The notes under the pieces were generated by a model, which was given only the letters and a program-made list of their open reading frames with translations, ran no database searches and was not told the DNA's origin. A stretch of DNA of 64,000 nt from Hyphomicrobium_A sp963745205 (GTDB taxonomy: Bacteria > Pseudomonadota > Alphaproteobacteria > Rhizobiales > Hyphomicrobiaceae), in contig CAVUWX010000006.1 in assembly GCA_963745205.1 (NCBI GenBank), forward strand, positions 48,183-112,182. The letters are read 5' to 3'. A program made the position numbers and the translations under genes. Shown here in pieces: positions 44,784 to 53,532 of the stretch. The number at the start of each line of letters is the position of its first letter. The first letter of the stretch is position 1.

Positions 44784-45332
44784 ATGGAAACCGATCTCGA
44801 AAGCGCTGCCTGGAAGGGCGAGTCCACGGGGCGCTCCAGTGCCACGCCGCTTTGGATTTGGCTGGTCGTGCTCGGGCTCGGCGCGCTCGCGATCTACGCC
44901 GGCTTCGAGGCTCTCGGGCGCGACCAGCTCTATCAGGAGGCCGAGAAAGCACGCGCGGCGCTGGCGCGGGACAAGGACCACCTGCAGGCCAATGCCACCG
45001 ATCTCAACCGGCAGCTCGACGACGCCAACAAGCGCAACGATGCGACGGAAGCCGCGCTCAAGCAATCGCGCGCCGACACTGCGGCGGCGTCCGGCCAGAT
45101 CGCCGACCTGCAGGCTCAGGTGACCAAGCTGCAGGGCCAGGTGACCGACCTACAGGGCGTGGCGGCGGCGGCCGAGGCCAACGCGAAGCAGGCAACGGCG
45201 CCGCTTCAGAAGGAGGTCGACGGCCTCAAAGCCGAACTTGCGGAAAAGCAGAAGAAGCTCGAGGCCGCACTCGCTGACCTTGCCACCGCCCAGCAGCAGA
45301 GCCCGAAGCCGCCGGCCCCGACGTCGCCTTGA
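44784..45332 (+). CDS. Membrane-anchored coiled-coil protein
   Basis: 182 residues. A short cytoplasmic N-terminus, one helix (PLWIWLVVLGLGALAIYAGF), then a continuous heptad-rich coiled coil from about 55 to 165 (LQANATDLNRQLDDANKRND, GQIADLQAQVTKLQGQVTDL) and a Pro-rich tail. GGGGAGAACCC precedes the ATG. Convergent with the MotB-like gene. Probably a periplasmic spacer or scaffold; function unknown. Confidence 0.75.
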   Translation: METDLESAAWKGESTGRSSATPLWIWLVVLGLGALAIYAGFEALGRDQLYQEAEKARAALARDKDHLQANATDLNRQLDDANKRNDATEAALKQSRADTAAASGQIADLQAQVTKLQGQVTDLQGVAAAAEANAKQATAPLQKEVDGLKAELAEKQKKLEAALADLATAQQQSPKPPAPTSP

Positions 45333-45363
45333 AGACTTCGTTCAGATCGCCGTGGCGCGTTGC

Positions 45364-46392
45364 CTACCTGTTCGTCAGCTTGAGCTCGATACGGCGGTTG
45401 CGCTGCAGGCTCGCCTCGTCAATTCCCTTCTCCAAGGGCTGGAACTCGCCGTACCCTGCCGCCACGAGCCGCTGAGGTGAGACGCCCCGCTTGATGAGAT
45501 AGCGCACCACCGCTATCGCACGCGCGGTCGACAATTCCCAGTTGGACGGGAAGGTCGGGCTTGCGATCGGGCGGATGTCGGTGTGGCCGTTGACCTGCAG
45601 CGCCCAATCGATCTCCTTGGGAATTTGGCGCTCCAGCTCGACGATGGCAGCCGCGAGCTGGTCCATCGCCGCCAGCCCTTCGGTGGTGAGGGCGTCGGAG
45701 CCCGAGGCGAACAGCACCTCGGACTCGAAGACGAAGCGGTCGCCGACGACGCGGATATCTTTGCGGTTCTTCAGGAGCTCGCGCAGGCGCCCGAAAAAGT
45801 CGGAGCGGTAGCGCTGCAGCTCCTGCACTTGGCGAGCGAGCGCAGCGTTGAGGCGAGCCCCCAGGTCCTTGATGCGCGACTGGCTCTCCTGGTCCTTCTT
45901 TTCGGAAGCCTCGAGTGCGTCGTTCAAGGCGGCGATCTGCCGGCGCAGCGCCAGGAGCTGCTGGTTCAGAAGGTCGACCTTGGCGAGGGCTTCGTTGGAG
46001 ATGTTCTTCTGGTTCTCGAGGTCGGTCGTCAGCGACGAGATGCGCGCCTCCGCACCCTTCGCCTGCTCGTCGCCCGAAAGGGCGCTGCCCGACAGTTTGG
46101 TATTCTCTTCCTTCAGCGCCGCGAGGCTCGCCTGCAACGCGGCAAGCTCGTCCTCGGCCGATTTGCTCTTGCCCTTCTCGAGCGCCAGGAGGTTCGTGAG
46201 CTCGGTGATCTGCAGCGTGAGCTTCTTGAGCGCGGTGTCCTTTCCGCTCGCCTCTTGGCTCGCGAAGTACTGCGCCAGCATGAAGATCGACATAAGGAAC
46301 GTCACGACCAGAAGCAGCGTCGACAGCACGTCGACGTAACCCGGCCAGACTTGCGCGTACTCACCGCCGTGCCGGGTGCGACCGCGCGCCAT
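45364..46392 (-). CDS. MotB/OmpA-like peptidoglycan-anchoring stator-type protein
   Basis: 342 residues. N-terminal membrane helix preceded by the MotB-like PGYVDVLSTLLLVVTFLMSI, with an Asp at the start of the helix as in proton-channel subunits. A long coiled coil (about 60-190) and a C-terminal OmpA-like domain follow: FVFESEVLFASGSDALTTEG, LQVNGHTDIRP, NWELSTARAIAVVRYLIKRG and RNRRIELKLTNR. Lies four bases after the MotA-like gene. Not near flagellar genes, so more like the Tol/Exb/Mot-type envelope machines than a flagellar stator. Confidence 0.88.
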   Translation of the reverse strand: MARGRTRHGGEYAQVWPGYVDVLSTLLLVVTFLMSIFMLAQYFASQEASGKDTALKKLTLQITELTNLLALEKGKSKSAEDELAALQASLAALKEENTKLSGSALSGDEQAKGAEARISSLTTDLENQKNISNEALAKVDLLNQQLLALRRQIAALNDALEASEKKDQESQSRIKDLGARLNAALARQVQELQRYRSDFFGRLRELLKNRKDIRVVGDRFVFESEVLFASGSDALTTEGLAAMDQLAAAIVELERQIPKEIDWALQVNGHTDIRPIASPTFPSNWELSTARAIAVVRYLIKRGVSPQRLVAAGYGEFQPLEKGIDEASLQRNRRIELKLTNR

Positions 46393-46396
46393 CGGG

Positions 46397-47446
46397 CTAG
46401 CCTCGGCGCTTCATGTTGGTCGCAAGCTCGCGCAGCGCGTTCGCCACCTCCGACTGCTGGGCGGCCTGCTCGTCGACCCACTCGCGCACGACCTTCTGCT
46501 CGGCGCGCATCTGCGTGACGAGCTGATTGACCCCGCGCGCAAGGTCGCGGATCTGCTCCTCGTTGTGACCCGGGGGCGCGAGTGCGCCACCGCCCGGCTG
46601 CTCGCCTAGGCGACTGGAGAGGTCCTCGACCGCGCGCTGCATGTGGAGGATGGCGGTCGAAAGCTGGCGGTTGACGTGGTCGGAGGAGACGTTGCCGGCG
46701 GGGGTGAGATCGGTGATGCCCGACAGCCATTCCTCGAGCTCGTTGTAGAAGCGGTTGTGCGCGTGGCTCGCTTGCAGCTCGAGAAAGCCCAAGACCAGCG
46801 AGCCAGAGAGACCCAGCAGCGAGGACGAGAACGCGGTGCCCATGCCCTTCAGCGGCGCGGCGAGCCCCGCCTTCAAGTCGGAGAACATGGTGACATTGTC
46901 GGTGGCGCTGGTGTCGATGGCGTCGATCGCGCCACCGACAGACGAAATGGTTTGCAGCAGGCCCCAGAAGGTGCCGAGCAGGCCGAGGAATACGAGCAGC
47001 CCGACAAGATAGCGCCCAGTGTCGCGCGCCTCATCGAGGCGCGAGCCGATCGAATCCATGATCGAGCGCATGGACGTGGTCGACAGCGACAGTACGCCGG
47101 TGCGGTCGCGCAGCAGCGCCGCCATCGGCGCGAGCAGGATCGGCTGGTGCGAGATGGCGAGGCCAGGGTCGGCGATGCGGAAGGCGTTGACCCAGCGGAT
47201 TTCGGGGTAGAGGCGGATCACCTGCCGGAAGGCGTAGATGATGCCGAGGAACAACACGCCGACAATCAGGCCATTGAGCCCCGGGTTGTTCATGAACGAG
47301 GAGATGAGCTGCTTGTGCAGGATCGCCGTCAGGAAAGCGACGAGCGTCAGGAAGATGAGCATGCGGATCAGGAACACGCCGGGCGGCGTGAGCGTCCGGT
47401 GCACCAGCGGGGACGTCGCGAGGTCCGACTGTCGCTTTCTGGCCAT
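46397..47446 (-). CDS. MotA/TolQ/ExbB-like proton channel subunit
   Basis: 349 residues. Membrane helices near 25-45 and 60-75 (LIVGVLFLGIIYAFRQVIRL), a cytoplasmic stretch, then the conserved pair GRYLVGLLVFLGLLGTFWGL and GLAAPLKGMGTAFSSSLLGL, typical of MotA/ExbB. The C-terminal ~120 residues are helical and soluble (LSTAILHMQRAVEDLSSRLG). GGGGAG precedes ATG 47446 at six bases. Forms a two-gene unit with the MotB-like gene; the partner arrangement suggests a proton-driven complex acting on the cell wall. Actual role unknown. Confidence 0.85.
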   Translation of the reverse strand: MARKRQSDLATSPLVHRTLTPPGVFLIRMLIFLTLVAFLTAILHKQLISSFMNNPGLNGLIVGVLFLGIIYAFRQVIRLYPEIRWVNAFRIADPGLAISHQPILLAPMAALLRDRTGVLSLSTTSMRSIMDSIGSRLDEARDTGRYLVGLLVFLGLLGTFWGLLQTISSVGGAIDAIDTSATDNVTMFSDLKAGLAAPLKGMGTAFSSSLLGLSGSLVLGFLELQASHAHNRFYNELEEWLSGITDLTPAGNVSSDHVNRQLSTAILHMQRAVEDLSSRLGEQPGGGALAPPGHNEEQIRDLARGVNQLVTQMRAEQKVVREWVDEQAAQQSEVANALRELATNMKRRG

Positions 47447-47565
47447 TTCTATCTCCCCTGCCCACCGGGTTTCGGCCACGGCGAGACTACCCGTAGCCTT
47501 TGGCAGCACAAATCGGCAAGATCGTGCCCGCGAGCCGCCCGCGTCGGCGCTTTCAAGGCGAACCG

Positions 47566-48366
47566 TTAAGCTCGGCCCGAGCCCGGCCCCATAAGAGCCA
47601 AAAGTCCCTTTTGTAGCGTGGCATTGGTGGCGAGCACCTCCGAGCTCTCGAGCATCGTTGCGCCACCGGAAAAATCCGAAACGACGCCACCTGCCTCGCG
47701 CATCAACACAATGCCGGCCGCCATGTCCCAGGGTTGGATGCCGCGCTCCCAGTAGGCGTCGAAGCGCCCCGCGGCCGTCCAGGCGAGATCGAGCGCCGCC
47801 GATCCCGTGCGACGCACGCCGGCCACCTCCCTCATCACGCCAGGCAGCTCCTTGAGAAAGCGCTGGTCTGGACGACCGAGGTGGGGGATGCCGATGGTGA
47901 TCAGCGCGTCGGAGACATTCTTGCGCGCAGCAACCCGCAGGCGACGGCGGTCGTTGAGATAGGCGCCCTTGCCCTTCTCGGCGGTGAACAGCTCGTCCGA
48001 GATGGGGTTGTAGACGACGCCGGCGACGAGCTGGCCTTCGCGCTCGAGCCCGATCGAGATGGCAAACAACGGCAGCCCGTGCAGGAAGTTCGTCGTGCCG
48101 TCGAGCGGATCGACGATCCAGCGATGCGAGGCGTCGACGCCCGCGACCTCGCCGCGCTCCTCCATGAGGAAGCCGTAGCCAGGTCGCGCCTTTTCAAGCT
48201 CGCGATAGATGATCTCCTCCGCCTTGTGGTCGGCCGCGGAAACGAAGTTGCCCGGGCCCTTCACCGAGACCTGCAAGTTCTCCACCTCGCCGAAGTCGCG
48301 CACGAGGCTGCGCCCGGCTTTGCGCGCGGCAGCGATCATGATGTTCATCAGTGCGGTGGCGGGCAT
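47566..48366 (-). CDS. Inositol monophosphatase family protein (SuhB-like)
   Basis: 266 residues, Mg-dependent sugar phosphatase. Metal motifs: EERGEVAG (Glu), WIVDPLDGTTNFLHGLPLFA (DPxDGTTN) and GIQPWDMAAGIVLMREAGGV (WDxAAG). The preceding VSAADHKAEEIIYRELEKAR is the usual N-terminal helix. Start ATG 48366 (MPATALMNIMIAAARKAGRS); the frame is open upstream. Lies upstream of the MotA-like gene on the same strand with a 119-base gap. Confidence 0.93.
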   Translation of the reverse strand: MPATALMNIMIAAARKAGRSLVRDFGEVENLQVSVKGPGNFVSAADHKAEEIIYRELEKARPGYGFLMEERGEVAGVDASHRWIVDPLDGTTNFLHGLPLFAISIGLEREGQLVAGVVYNPISDELFTAEKGKGAYLNDRRRLRVAARKNVSDALITIGIPHLGRPDQRFLKELPGVMREVAGVRRTGSAALDLAWTAAGRFDAYWERGIQPWDMAAGIVLMREAGGVVSDFSGGATMLESSEVLATNATLQKGLLALMGPGSGRA

Positions 48367-48508
48367 GGCGCGATGATCTTTTCGGAGGGGCTCAGCTGTG
48401 GGGCAACGAGCAGCGGCGGGCGATGCGGTCGGCAAACTTCGCTGGGGCCCGACTAACCCCTTAGCTGCGCGCTGGCAAGGCGATTGCTCAAAGGATCGCG
48501 CGGCGCCG

Positions 48509-49579
48509 CTAAAAGAGCCCGGCCTGCTCGCGCCATTCGTTGGCGGCCTTCTCGGCGACTGCAAGCTTGTCCTTTGGCAGCTTGTCGACGAGGGCGTCGG
48601 CGTCGGGGTCCTTGAGGCCGCCGGCCCTGGCGATGAGCCGCCACTTCGCAGCCTCGATCGGGTCCTTCTTGACGATGACACCCTCCGAATAGCAGTAGGC
48701 GAGCCGGTTCTGAGCCGCCGGCAGGCCCGCCTGGGCCGCGGACTTTAGGTAAGGAATGGCCTTCGGTTCATCCCGCGTCATACCGAGCCCGCGCAAGAGC
48801 ATCACGGCGTATTCGAGTTGCGCCGCCGCCATGCCCTGCTCGGCCGCCTTCTCCAGCCAGTAGGAGGCCTGCAGCGCGTCGTTGGGCACGCCGACACCCT
48901 GCTGGTAGAGGCCGCCGAGATCGTATTGCGCGGCGGCGATCCCCTTTTCGGCGGCGAAGCGGATGTGGCCGGCGGCGCGGTAGAAGTTCTGCGGCTTGCC
49001 GTCGCCTTTGAGGAACAGGAGCCCGAGGTTGTAGTTGGCGAGCGGATGTCCGGTCAGCGCTGCCTTCTCGAACAGCTCGGCGGCTTTGGCGCGGTCCTTC
49101 TTTACGCCCCGCCCTTCCGCATAGAGCACGCCGAGCGAGAAAGTCGCCTGGATGTCGCCGAGCTCGGAGCCCTTCGTGTACCACTTGGCGGCGAGCGTTT
49201 CGTCCTTGTTGACGCCGAGCCCTTCCGCGTAGATGCGGCCGATCAGCGTGTGTGCCTGCGGCTCGTTGCGCTTGGCCGCTTCCTCGGCGAGCTTCAGCGC
49301 AGTGAGATATTGCCCCTGGTCGAAGGCGATGTAGGCGGCATCGTCCCCCGATGGAGTGACCATGGTCTGCGGGGCAGGCTTATGTCCGGGTGTCGGCGTG
49401 GCGGTCGCATCCGCATCGGCCTTGGGCGCGGGCACGAGCTTGACGCCCTTGCCGGGCGAGGTCTTGGGAACCTCGGTCTTCGGAACTTCCGTCATCCACG
49501 AGCTCGTCTCGGCGCGCAGCGGCGCCGCGGCGACGATCGCGAGCAGCAGCGCGGCGGCGAAGCGAGGAAGCGTGCTCAT
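48509..49579 (-). CDS. Sel1-repeat (TPR-like) exported protein
   Basis: 356 residues from ATG 49579, which has a perfect GGAGGA six bases upstream. Signal peptide (LPRFAAALLLAIVAAAPLRA), a Pro/Ala/Lys linker, then about seven Sel1 repeats of the pattern A...LG.LY..G.GV..D...A..W: e.g. IGRIYAEGLGVNKDETLAAK, LGVLYAEGRGVKKDRAKAAE, LGGLYQQGVGVPNDALQASY. Such solenoids scaffold protein complexes. The reading frame is continuous with the upstream ThiE-like gene, but the strong start and signal peptide argue for a separate protein. Confidence 0.85.
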   Translation of the reverse strand: MSTLPRFAAALLLAIVAAAPLRAETSSWMTEVPKTEVPKTSPGKGVKLVPAPKADADATATPTPGHKPAPQTMVTPSGDDAAYIAFDQGQYLTALKLAEEAAKRNEPQAHTLIGRIYAEGLGVNKDETLAAKWYTKGSELGDIQATFSLGVLYAEGRGVKKDRAKAAELFEKAALTGHPLANYNLGLLFLKGDGKPQNFYRAAGHIRFAAEKGIAAAQYDLGGLYQQGVGVPNDALQASYWLEKAAEQGMAAAQLEYAVMLLRGLGMTRDEPKAIPYLKSAAQAGLPAAQNRLAYCYSEGVIVKKDPIEAAKWRLIARAGGLKDPDADALVDKLPKDKLAVAEKAANEWREQAGLF

Positions 49580-50215
49580 GCGACGTCCTCCGCGGCTGGC
49601 GAGCGCATGCGCGGCCGCCTTTGCCCAGCAGACGAGATCGGCGGATGCGCCGGTCGACGGAGGCTTGAGGGCGACGAAGTCGGCGCCGGCAGCCGCGAGA
49701 CGCGCGCCGTCCTCCACCGTCTCGACGTTGAAGGCGACGCACGGCGGCTGGAAGATCTCGCCCCACCACGCGACAAGATCGAGCTGGCGCGCGCGTGCCG
49801 TCTCGCGATCCTCGACGTGCGCTGGAATGCCGAAGCCTACGTAGTCGGCGCCGGCTTCGCCGAGCGTCATGGCGTCGTCGCGGAGTCGGCCCGCGTCGGT
49901 GCCGACGATGAAGCGCCCGCCGAGGATTTCGCGTGCGGTTTCGTAGCGCGCGACGATGTCCTTGCTCCACGGCAGGTGCACACCGTCGGCACGCAGCGTG
50001 CGCGCGAGCGCGGCGTCGGCCTCGATCAGCGCAGCGACTCCGCGCGCCTGCGCGAGATCGACGAGCGGCTTGGCGCGCGCGGCTTCGAGCGGTGCGTTGT
50101 CGGACGTGATGAGGAGGGCAGCAACGGGCGCTGCGGCGAGCAGAGCTTCGACCGCCGCCGGCGCGACGCCCGCACCGACTACGACATACAGCCCTGCCTC
50201 GTTCGCGCGCCCCAT
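49576..50215 (-). CDS. Thiamine-phosphate-synthase-like (ThiE-fold) protein, 3' end uncertain
   Basis: About 212 residues, TIM-barrel ThiE/TenI-like: MGRANEAGLYVVVGAGVAPA, VDLAQARGVAALIEADAALA, GVHLPWSKDIVARYETAREI, VGTDAGRLRDDAMTLGEAGA, DYVGFGIPAHVEDRE and AGADFVALKPPSTGASADLV. It lacks the clear HxGQ/phosphate motifs of true ThiE, so function is uncertain. As sequenced, the frame runs straight into the Sel1-repeat gene. One base shift near the end would instead give ...SPAAEDVA and TGA at 49576, an ATGA overlap as expected for an operon; an extra base is suspected. Confidence 0.7.
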
Positions 50216-50621
50216 CGGCGCTATCCCCCAGCCCAAGAACAGCGGCCCGCTTTGCCTATCGAACTGCAATGGGGCGGAAAAGCGACCTGCGGCGCCGATG
50301 CGTCGGTTCGAGTTGCTCTTGGCACCGCGCACAGCTTGAGCACCTGCGAGAAAAATCGAGTTGCATGGTCAGAGCGCGGTGAATGGCGCCCGAGAAATTA
50401 GCCGCGTATTCGCAGCGCGATGTTGGCTACTATTTCACGCTTCCCATCCCACGCAATGCCCGCGACCGATCTTGGAACGGGCGTCAGCACTGGCGCCACC
50501 ATAGGGACGGGTCAACCGCAAATCGTCGCACGACTCTGGTATGTTTCAGAAGTCGCGCGCCGTCCCGCAACTCCGCAACATAGGGAGATGCGGCTCAAAT
50601 ACCAAATAGGGGAGATCGAAC

Positions 50622-51293
50622 ATGGCACAACCGCTCACTGCAGCAGACATTGAAGCACGCATTTTGGAGACTAGGAAGCTCATCACCGAGAAATGGGGCT
50701 GGTTCCTGGCTCTCGGCATCGTCCTCATCGTAGCCGGGCTCGCGGCGATCGCCTTCCCGTTCCTCTCCACCATCGCCGCCAAGATCATGCTCGGCTGGCT
50801 CTTCCTCATCGGCGGCGTGGTGATGATCCTGCATGCTTTCAACGCACCCGGCTGGAAGGGTTTCATCTGGGAGCTTCTGATCGGCATCCTCTACCTGGTG
50901 GCCGGCGCCTATCTCTCCTTCTTTCCCCTGACCGGCCTCGTCACGCTGGCGATCCTGCTCGCGGCGCTGTTCATCGCCGAGGGCGTCGCCGAGGTCATCA
51001 TGGCCTTCCAGGTGCGCCCGCACGAGGGTTGGGGCTGGCTGCTCTTGAGCGGCATCGCGGCCCTCGCCGTCGGCGTGATGATCGGCATGGACCTGCCGGG
51101 CTCGGCGACTTGGGCGCTCGGCCTCCTCGTCGGCATCAACCTGATTTTTTCCGGCTGGAGCTACGTCTTCCTCGCGCTCGCGGGACGCAAGGCGGACGCG
51201 GCGCTGCACCACCTAATTGGGCGATTATTTAACGGCTTGAGAGGTATCCAGGAGCCGGGCCGGCGGAACATGAGTTCGCTCCGCCGGTCATGA
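50622..51293 (+). CDS. HdeD family membrane protein
   Basis: 223 residues as read, six hydrophobic segments: FLALGIVLIVAGLAAIAFPF, IMLGWLFLIGGVVMILHAF, LLIGILYLVAGAYLSFFPLT, LLAALFIAEGVAEVIMAFQ, LLLSGIAALAVGVMIGMDLP and GLLVGINLIFSGWSYVFLAL. The repeated pattern G..L.i.Gi.ai..P matches HdeD, linked to acid resistance in enterics; a broad stress role is likely. GGGGAG lies ahead of the ATG. The last ~22 residues are encoded by a hairpin and look unnatural; a one-base shift would give TAA at about 51213, soon after RKADAALHH. Confidence 0.85.
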   Translation: MAQPLTAADIEARILETRKLITEKWGWFLALGIVLIVAGLAAIAFPFLSTIAAKIMLGWLFLIGGVVMILHAFNAPGWKGFIWELLIGILYLVAGAYLSFFPLTGLVTLAILLAALFIAEGVAEVIMAFQVRPHEGWGWLLLSGIAALAVGVMIGMDLPGSATWALGLLVGINLIFSGWSYVFLALAGRKADAALHHLIGRLFNGLRGIQEPGRRNMSSLRRS

Positions 51294-51315
51294 GTTCAGA
51301 CCGGCTCCGCCGGTC
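51260..51315 (+). terminator. Two consecutive hairpins after hdeD
   Basis: CCGGCGGA / TCCGCCGG (51260-51287) and GACCGGC-TCC-GCCGGTC (51299-51315). The segment CTCCGCCGGTCATG occurs in both, about 26 bases apart, so the region is also a short direct repeat. The first hairpin overlaps the end of the hdeD frame as sequenced. Confidence 0.5.
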
Positions 51316-51344
51316 ATGGGAGTGCCTTCCGGGGCTATTGCGTC

Positions 51345-51638
51345 ATGCGGATGTTGGCGTTGTTCTCGATCGCCGCGCTCGGCGGCTCGCTCATTCTCAA
51401 TGCGGCCGGAACCTCGATGGCGGTCGATGCGCAAGCCGAGGACGAGACGCCGGTCAACATCATCGCTGCGCAGATCCGCAAGCAGGGCTACAAGTGCGAC
51501 AACGCCGAGCGCGCGGTGCGCGACGAGAAACAATCAAAGCCCGACCTGCCCGTGTGGATCGTGACGTGCGAAGACGCAACCTATCGCGTGCGCCTCGTCG
51601 GCGACATGAGCGACCGCGTCGAGAAGATCAACAAATGA
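51345..51638 (+). CDS. Small exported hypothetical protein
   Basis: 97 residues. Signal peptide (MLALFSIAALGGSLILNAAG), then a small domain with NIIAAQIRKQGYKCDNAERA and PVWIVTCEDATYRVRLVGDM; two Cys positioned to form a disulfide. I associate this pattern (I..QIR.QGY.CD.A..A..D, W.L.C....YRVRL.PD.A..V) with small periplasmic proteins of Rhizobiales. Function unknown. Confidence 0.72.
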   Translation: MRMLALFSIAALGGSLILNAAGTSMAVDAQAEDETPVNIIAAQIRKQGYKCDNAERAVRDEKQSKPDLPVWIVTCEDATYRVRLVGDMSDRVEKINK

Positions 51639-51656
51639 AATGCCAGCCTGCGCGCC

Positions 51657-52091
51657 TTACGTGCGCCAGGGATGCGCCGGCAGATCGCTGACGCCGACCA
51701 CCTCGCAGCCGGCTGCCGCCACTGCGTGGTCGTTCTCGACGGTAGAGCCGCTGACGCCGATGGCGCCGACCAGCACGCCGTCCTCATCGACGATCGGCAG
51801 CCCGCCCGGAAACGTGATCAGCCCCTCGTTCGAATGCTCGATGGCGTAGAGCGGCTTGCCCGGCTGCGACAGCTTGCCGATCTCGCCCGTCGGCATGCCG
51901 AAGAAGACCGCCGTCTTCGCCTTCTTGATGGCGATGTCGATGGAGCCGACCCAGGCGTCGTCCATGCGCAGGAAGGCCTTGAGATTGGCGCCGGAATCGA
52001 CGACGGCAATGCACATCTGCGTCTCGATCTTGATGGCCTTCTTACGCGCTGCCTCGATCGCCGCAAGCGCGTTTTCCATGGTGACGTGCAT
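51657..52091 (-). CDS. HbpS/GlcG-like heme-degrading or heme-binding domain protein
   Basis: 144 residues: ENALAAIEAARKKAIKIETQ, MCIAVVDSGANLKAFLRMDD, GSIDIAIKKAKTAVFFGMPT and GGLPIVDEDGVLVGAIGVSG form the GlcG/HbpS fold (PF03928-like). Members bind heme, cobalamin or small acids; the ligand here is not clear. GGAGAGAG directly precedes ATG 52091. Confidence 0.85.
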   Translation of the reverse strand: MHVTMENALAAIEAARKKAIKIETQMCIAVVDSGANLKAFLRMDDAWVGSIDIAIKKAKTAVFFGMPTGEIGKLSQPGKPLYAIEHSNEGLITFPGGLPIVDEDGVLVGAIGVSGSTVENDHAVAAAGCEVVGVSDLPAHPWRT

Positions 52092-52237
52092 AGTCTCTCT
52101 CCACTGATGCGGTGGCCTGAGCTCGAGCCCTGCGGCCCCAACGCTGCAGGCGGCGGGTAAATTTCCTATCAACGGTGAAATGGCGCTCGGGATCCGAAGA
52201 CCCGTAGCTATGCGACGATCAGGCCGCGGTCGGACGT

Positions 52238-53272
52238 TCAGGCGGCCTTCTCCTGCTGCACGTTCCACTTGCCGAGCGCGGCAAGCGAGTTCATCCGTGC
52301 CCGGTGCGTGAAGGCGCGCTGACCTGCCGCCACGTTCTCGGTCTTACCGCCCCAAGCCTTTAGCGCCGCCGCCTGAAGCGCGCGGCCGTAGGAGAATGTG
52401 AGCTTCCAGGGCACGCCGCCGATCTCGTTCATGAGCGAGAGGTTCTGCGTGGCCTGCTCATCCGACTGCCCGCCGGAGAGGAACGCGATGCCGGGGACGG
52501 CCGCGGGGACCGTGGCCTTCAGGCACTTGACGGTGAGCTCGGCGACCTGTTCGGGCTTTGCCTGTTTGGCGCACTTCTGACCGGCGATTATCATATTGGG
52601 CTTCAGGATGATGCCATCGAGCGCCACGCGTGCGTCGTAAAGCTCGCGGAACACCGTGCGCTGCGTCCACTCCGTCACCTCGTAGCAGCGATCGATGTCG
52701 TGGCCGGCGTGTGCCCCGTCCATCAGCACCTCCGGCTCGACGATGGGCACGATGCCGGCCTCCTGGCACAGCGCGGCATAGCGCGCGAGCGCGTGCGCAT
52801 TGGCCTTGATGCAGTTCCACGTCGGCGTGCCGTCGGCGATGGTGATCACGGCGCGCCATTTCGCAAAGCGCGCGCCGAGCCTGTAGTATTCGCCGAGGCG
52901 CTCGCGCAGGCCATCGAGGCCTTCCGTCACCTTTTCAATCGCCGCGGCGGGGCCGGCAAGCGACTTGGCGCCTTCGTCGACCTTGATGCCGGGAATGGCC
53001 CCGGCTGCCCTTATGACATCGACCAGCGGCGTGCCGTCCTTGGCCTTCTGGCGGATCGTCTCGTCGTAGAGGATGACGCCGGAGACGAAGTTCTTCATGC
53101 CCTCGCGGGCGCTGAACAGCATCTCGCGGTAATCGCGGCGCGTGTCCTCGGTCGAGGCGATGCCGATCGAATCGAAGCGCTTCTTGATGGTGCCGGAGCT
53201 CTCGTCTGCGGCAAGCACCCCCTTGCCCGGGGCGACCATGGCGGCGGCGATGTCGGCAAGCTTCTCTGTCAT
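52238..53272 (-). CDS. Fructose-bisphosphate aldolase, class I
   Basis: 344 residues. Schiff-base aldolase cleaving fructose 1,6-bisphosphate to triose phosphates. GKGVLAADESSGTIKKRFDS near the N-terminus, VSGVILYDETIRQ, PIVEPEVLMDG, DGIILKPNMI with the Schiff-base Lys, FLSGGQSDEQATQNLSLMNE and LTFSYGRALQAAALKAWGG are all class I family blocks. Length is standard. Start ATG 53272; a purine-rich AAAAAAGG lies upstream. Confidence 0.95.
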   Translation of the reverse strand: MTEKLADIAAAMVAPGKGVLAADESSGTIKKRFDSIGIASTEDTRRDYREMLFSAREGMKNFVSGVILYDETIRQKAKDGTPLVDVIRAAGAIPGIKVDEGAKSLAGPAAAIEKVTEGLDGLRERLGEYYRLGARFAKWRAVITIADGTPTWNCIKANAHALARYAALCQEAGIVPIVEPEVLMDGAHAGHDIDRCYEVTEWTQRTVFRELYDARVALDGIILKPNMIIAGQKCAKQAKPEQVAELTVKCLKATVPAAVPGIAFLSGGQSDEQATQNLSLMNEIGGVPWKLTFSYGRALQAAALKAWGGKTENVAAGQRAFTHRARMNSLAALGKWNVQQEKAA

Positions 53273-53532
53273 GGGACGACCTTTTTTAGGGAATGCCGGA
53301 GGGTCTTGCGAGACCGGTTGGCAGGACTTAGCGCCAATTCGCCCCCTATTCCAGTGGGCGCCCCGCGCGATCCAACACTCTTCGCACTGGACTTAGCCCG
53401 CGCCCGGCACGCCCTTTCGTAAACGCTTGCAGCGTGCATTAATGTTTCCGACATCGTGATGGCAAAATAGCGCGCGAAGCTAAGGGTCCCGCTCAAGGGG
53501 TAGGGGCCTCGCTCGCAGGGGAGACGGGAACG

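Noticed and set aside
45364..47446. A Zorya-type anti-phage system (ZorA/ZorB are MotA/MotB-like)
   Set aside because: Neighbours are an inositol monophosphatase and a coiled-coil membrane protein; no helicase, nuclease or other Zorya effector gene is nearby, and the pair looks like a core envelope component.
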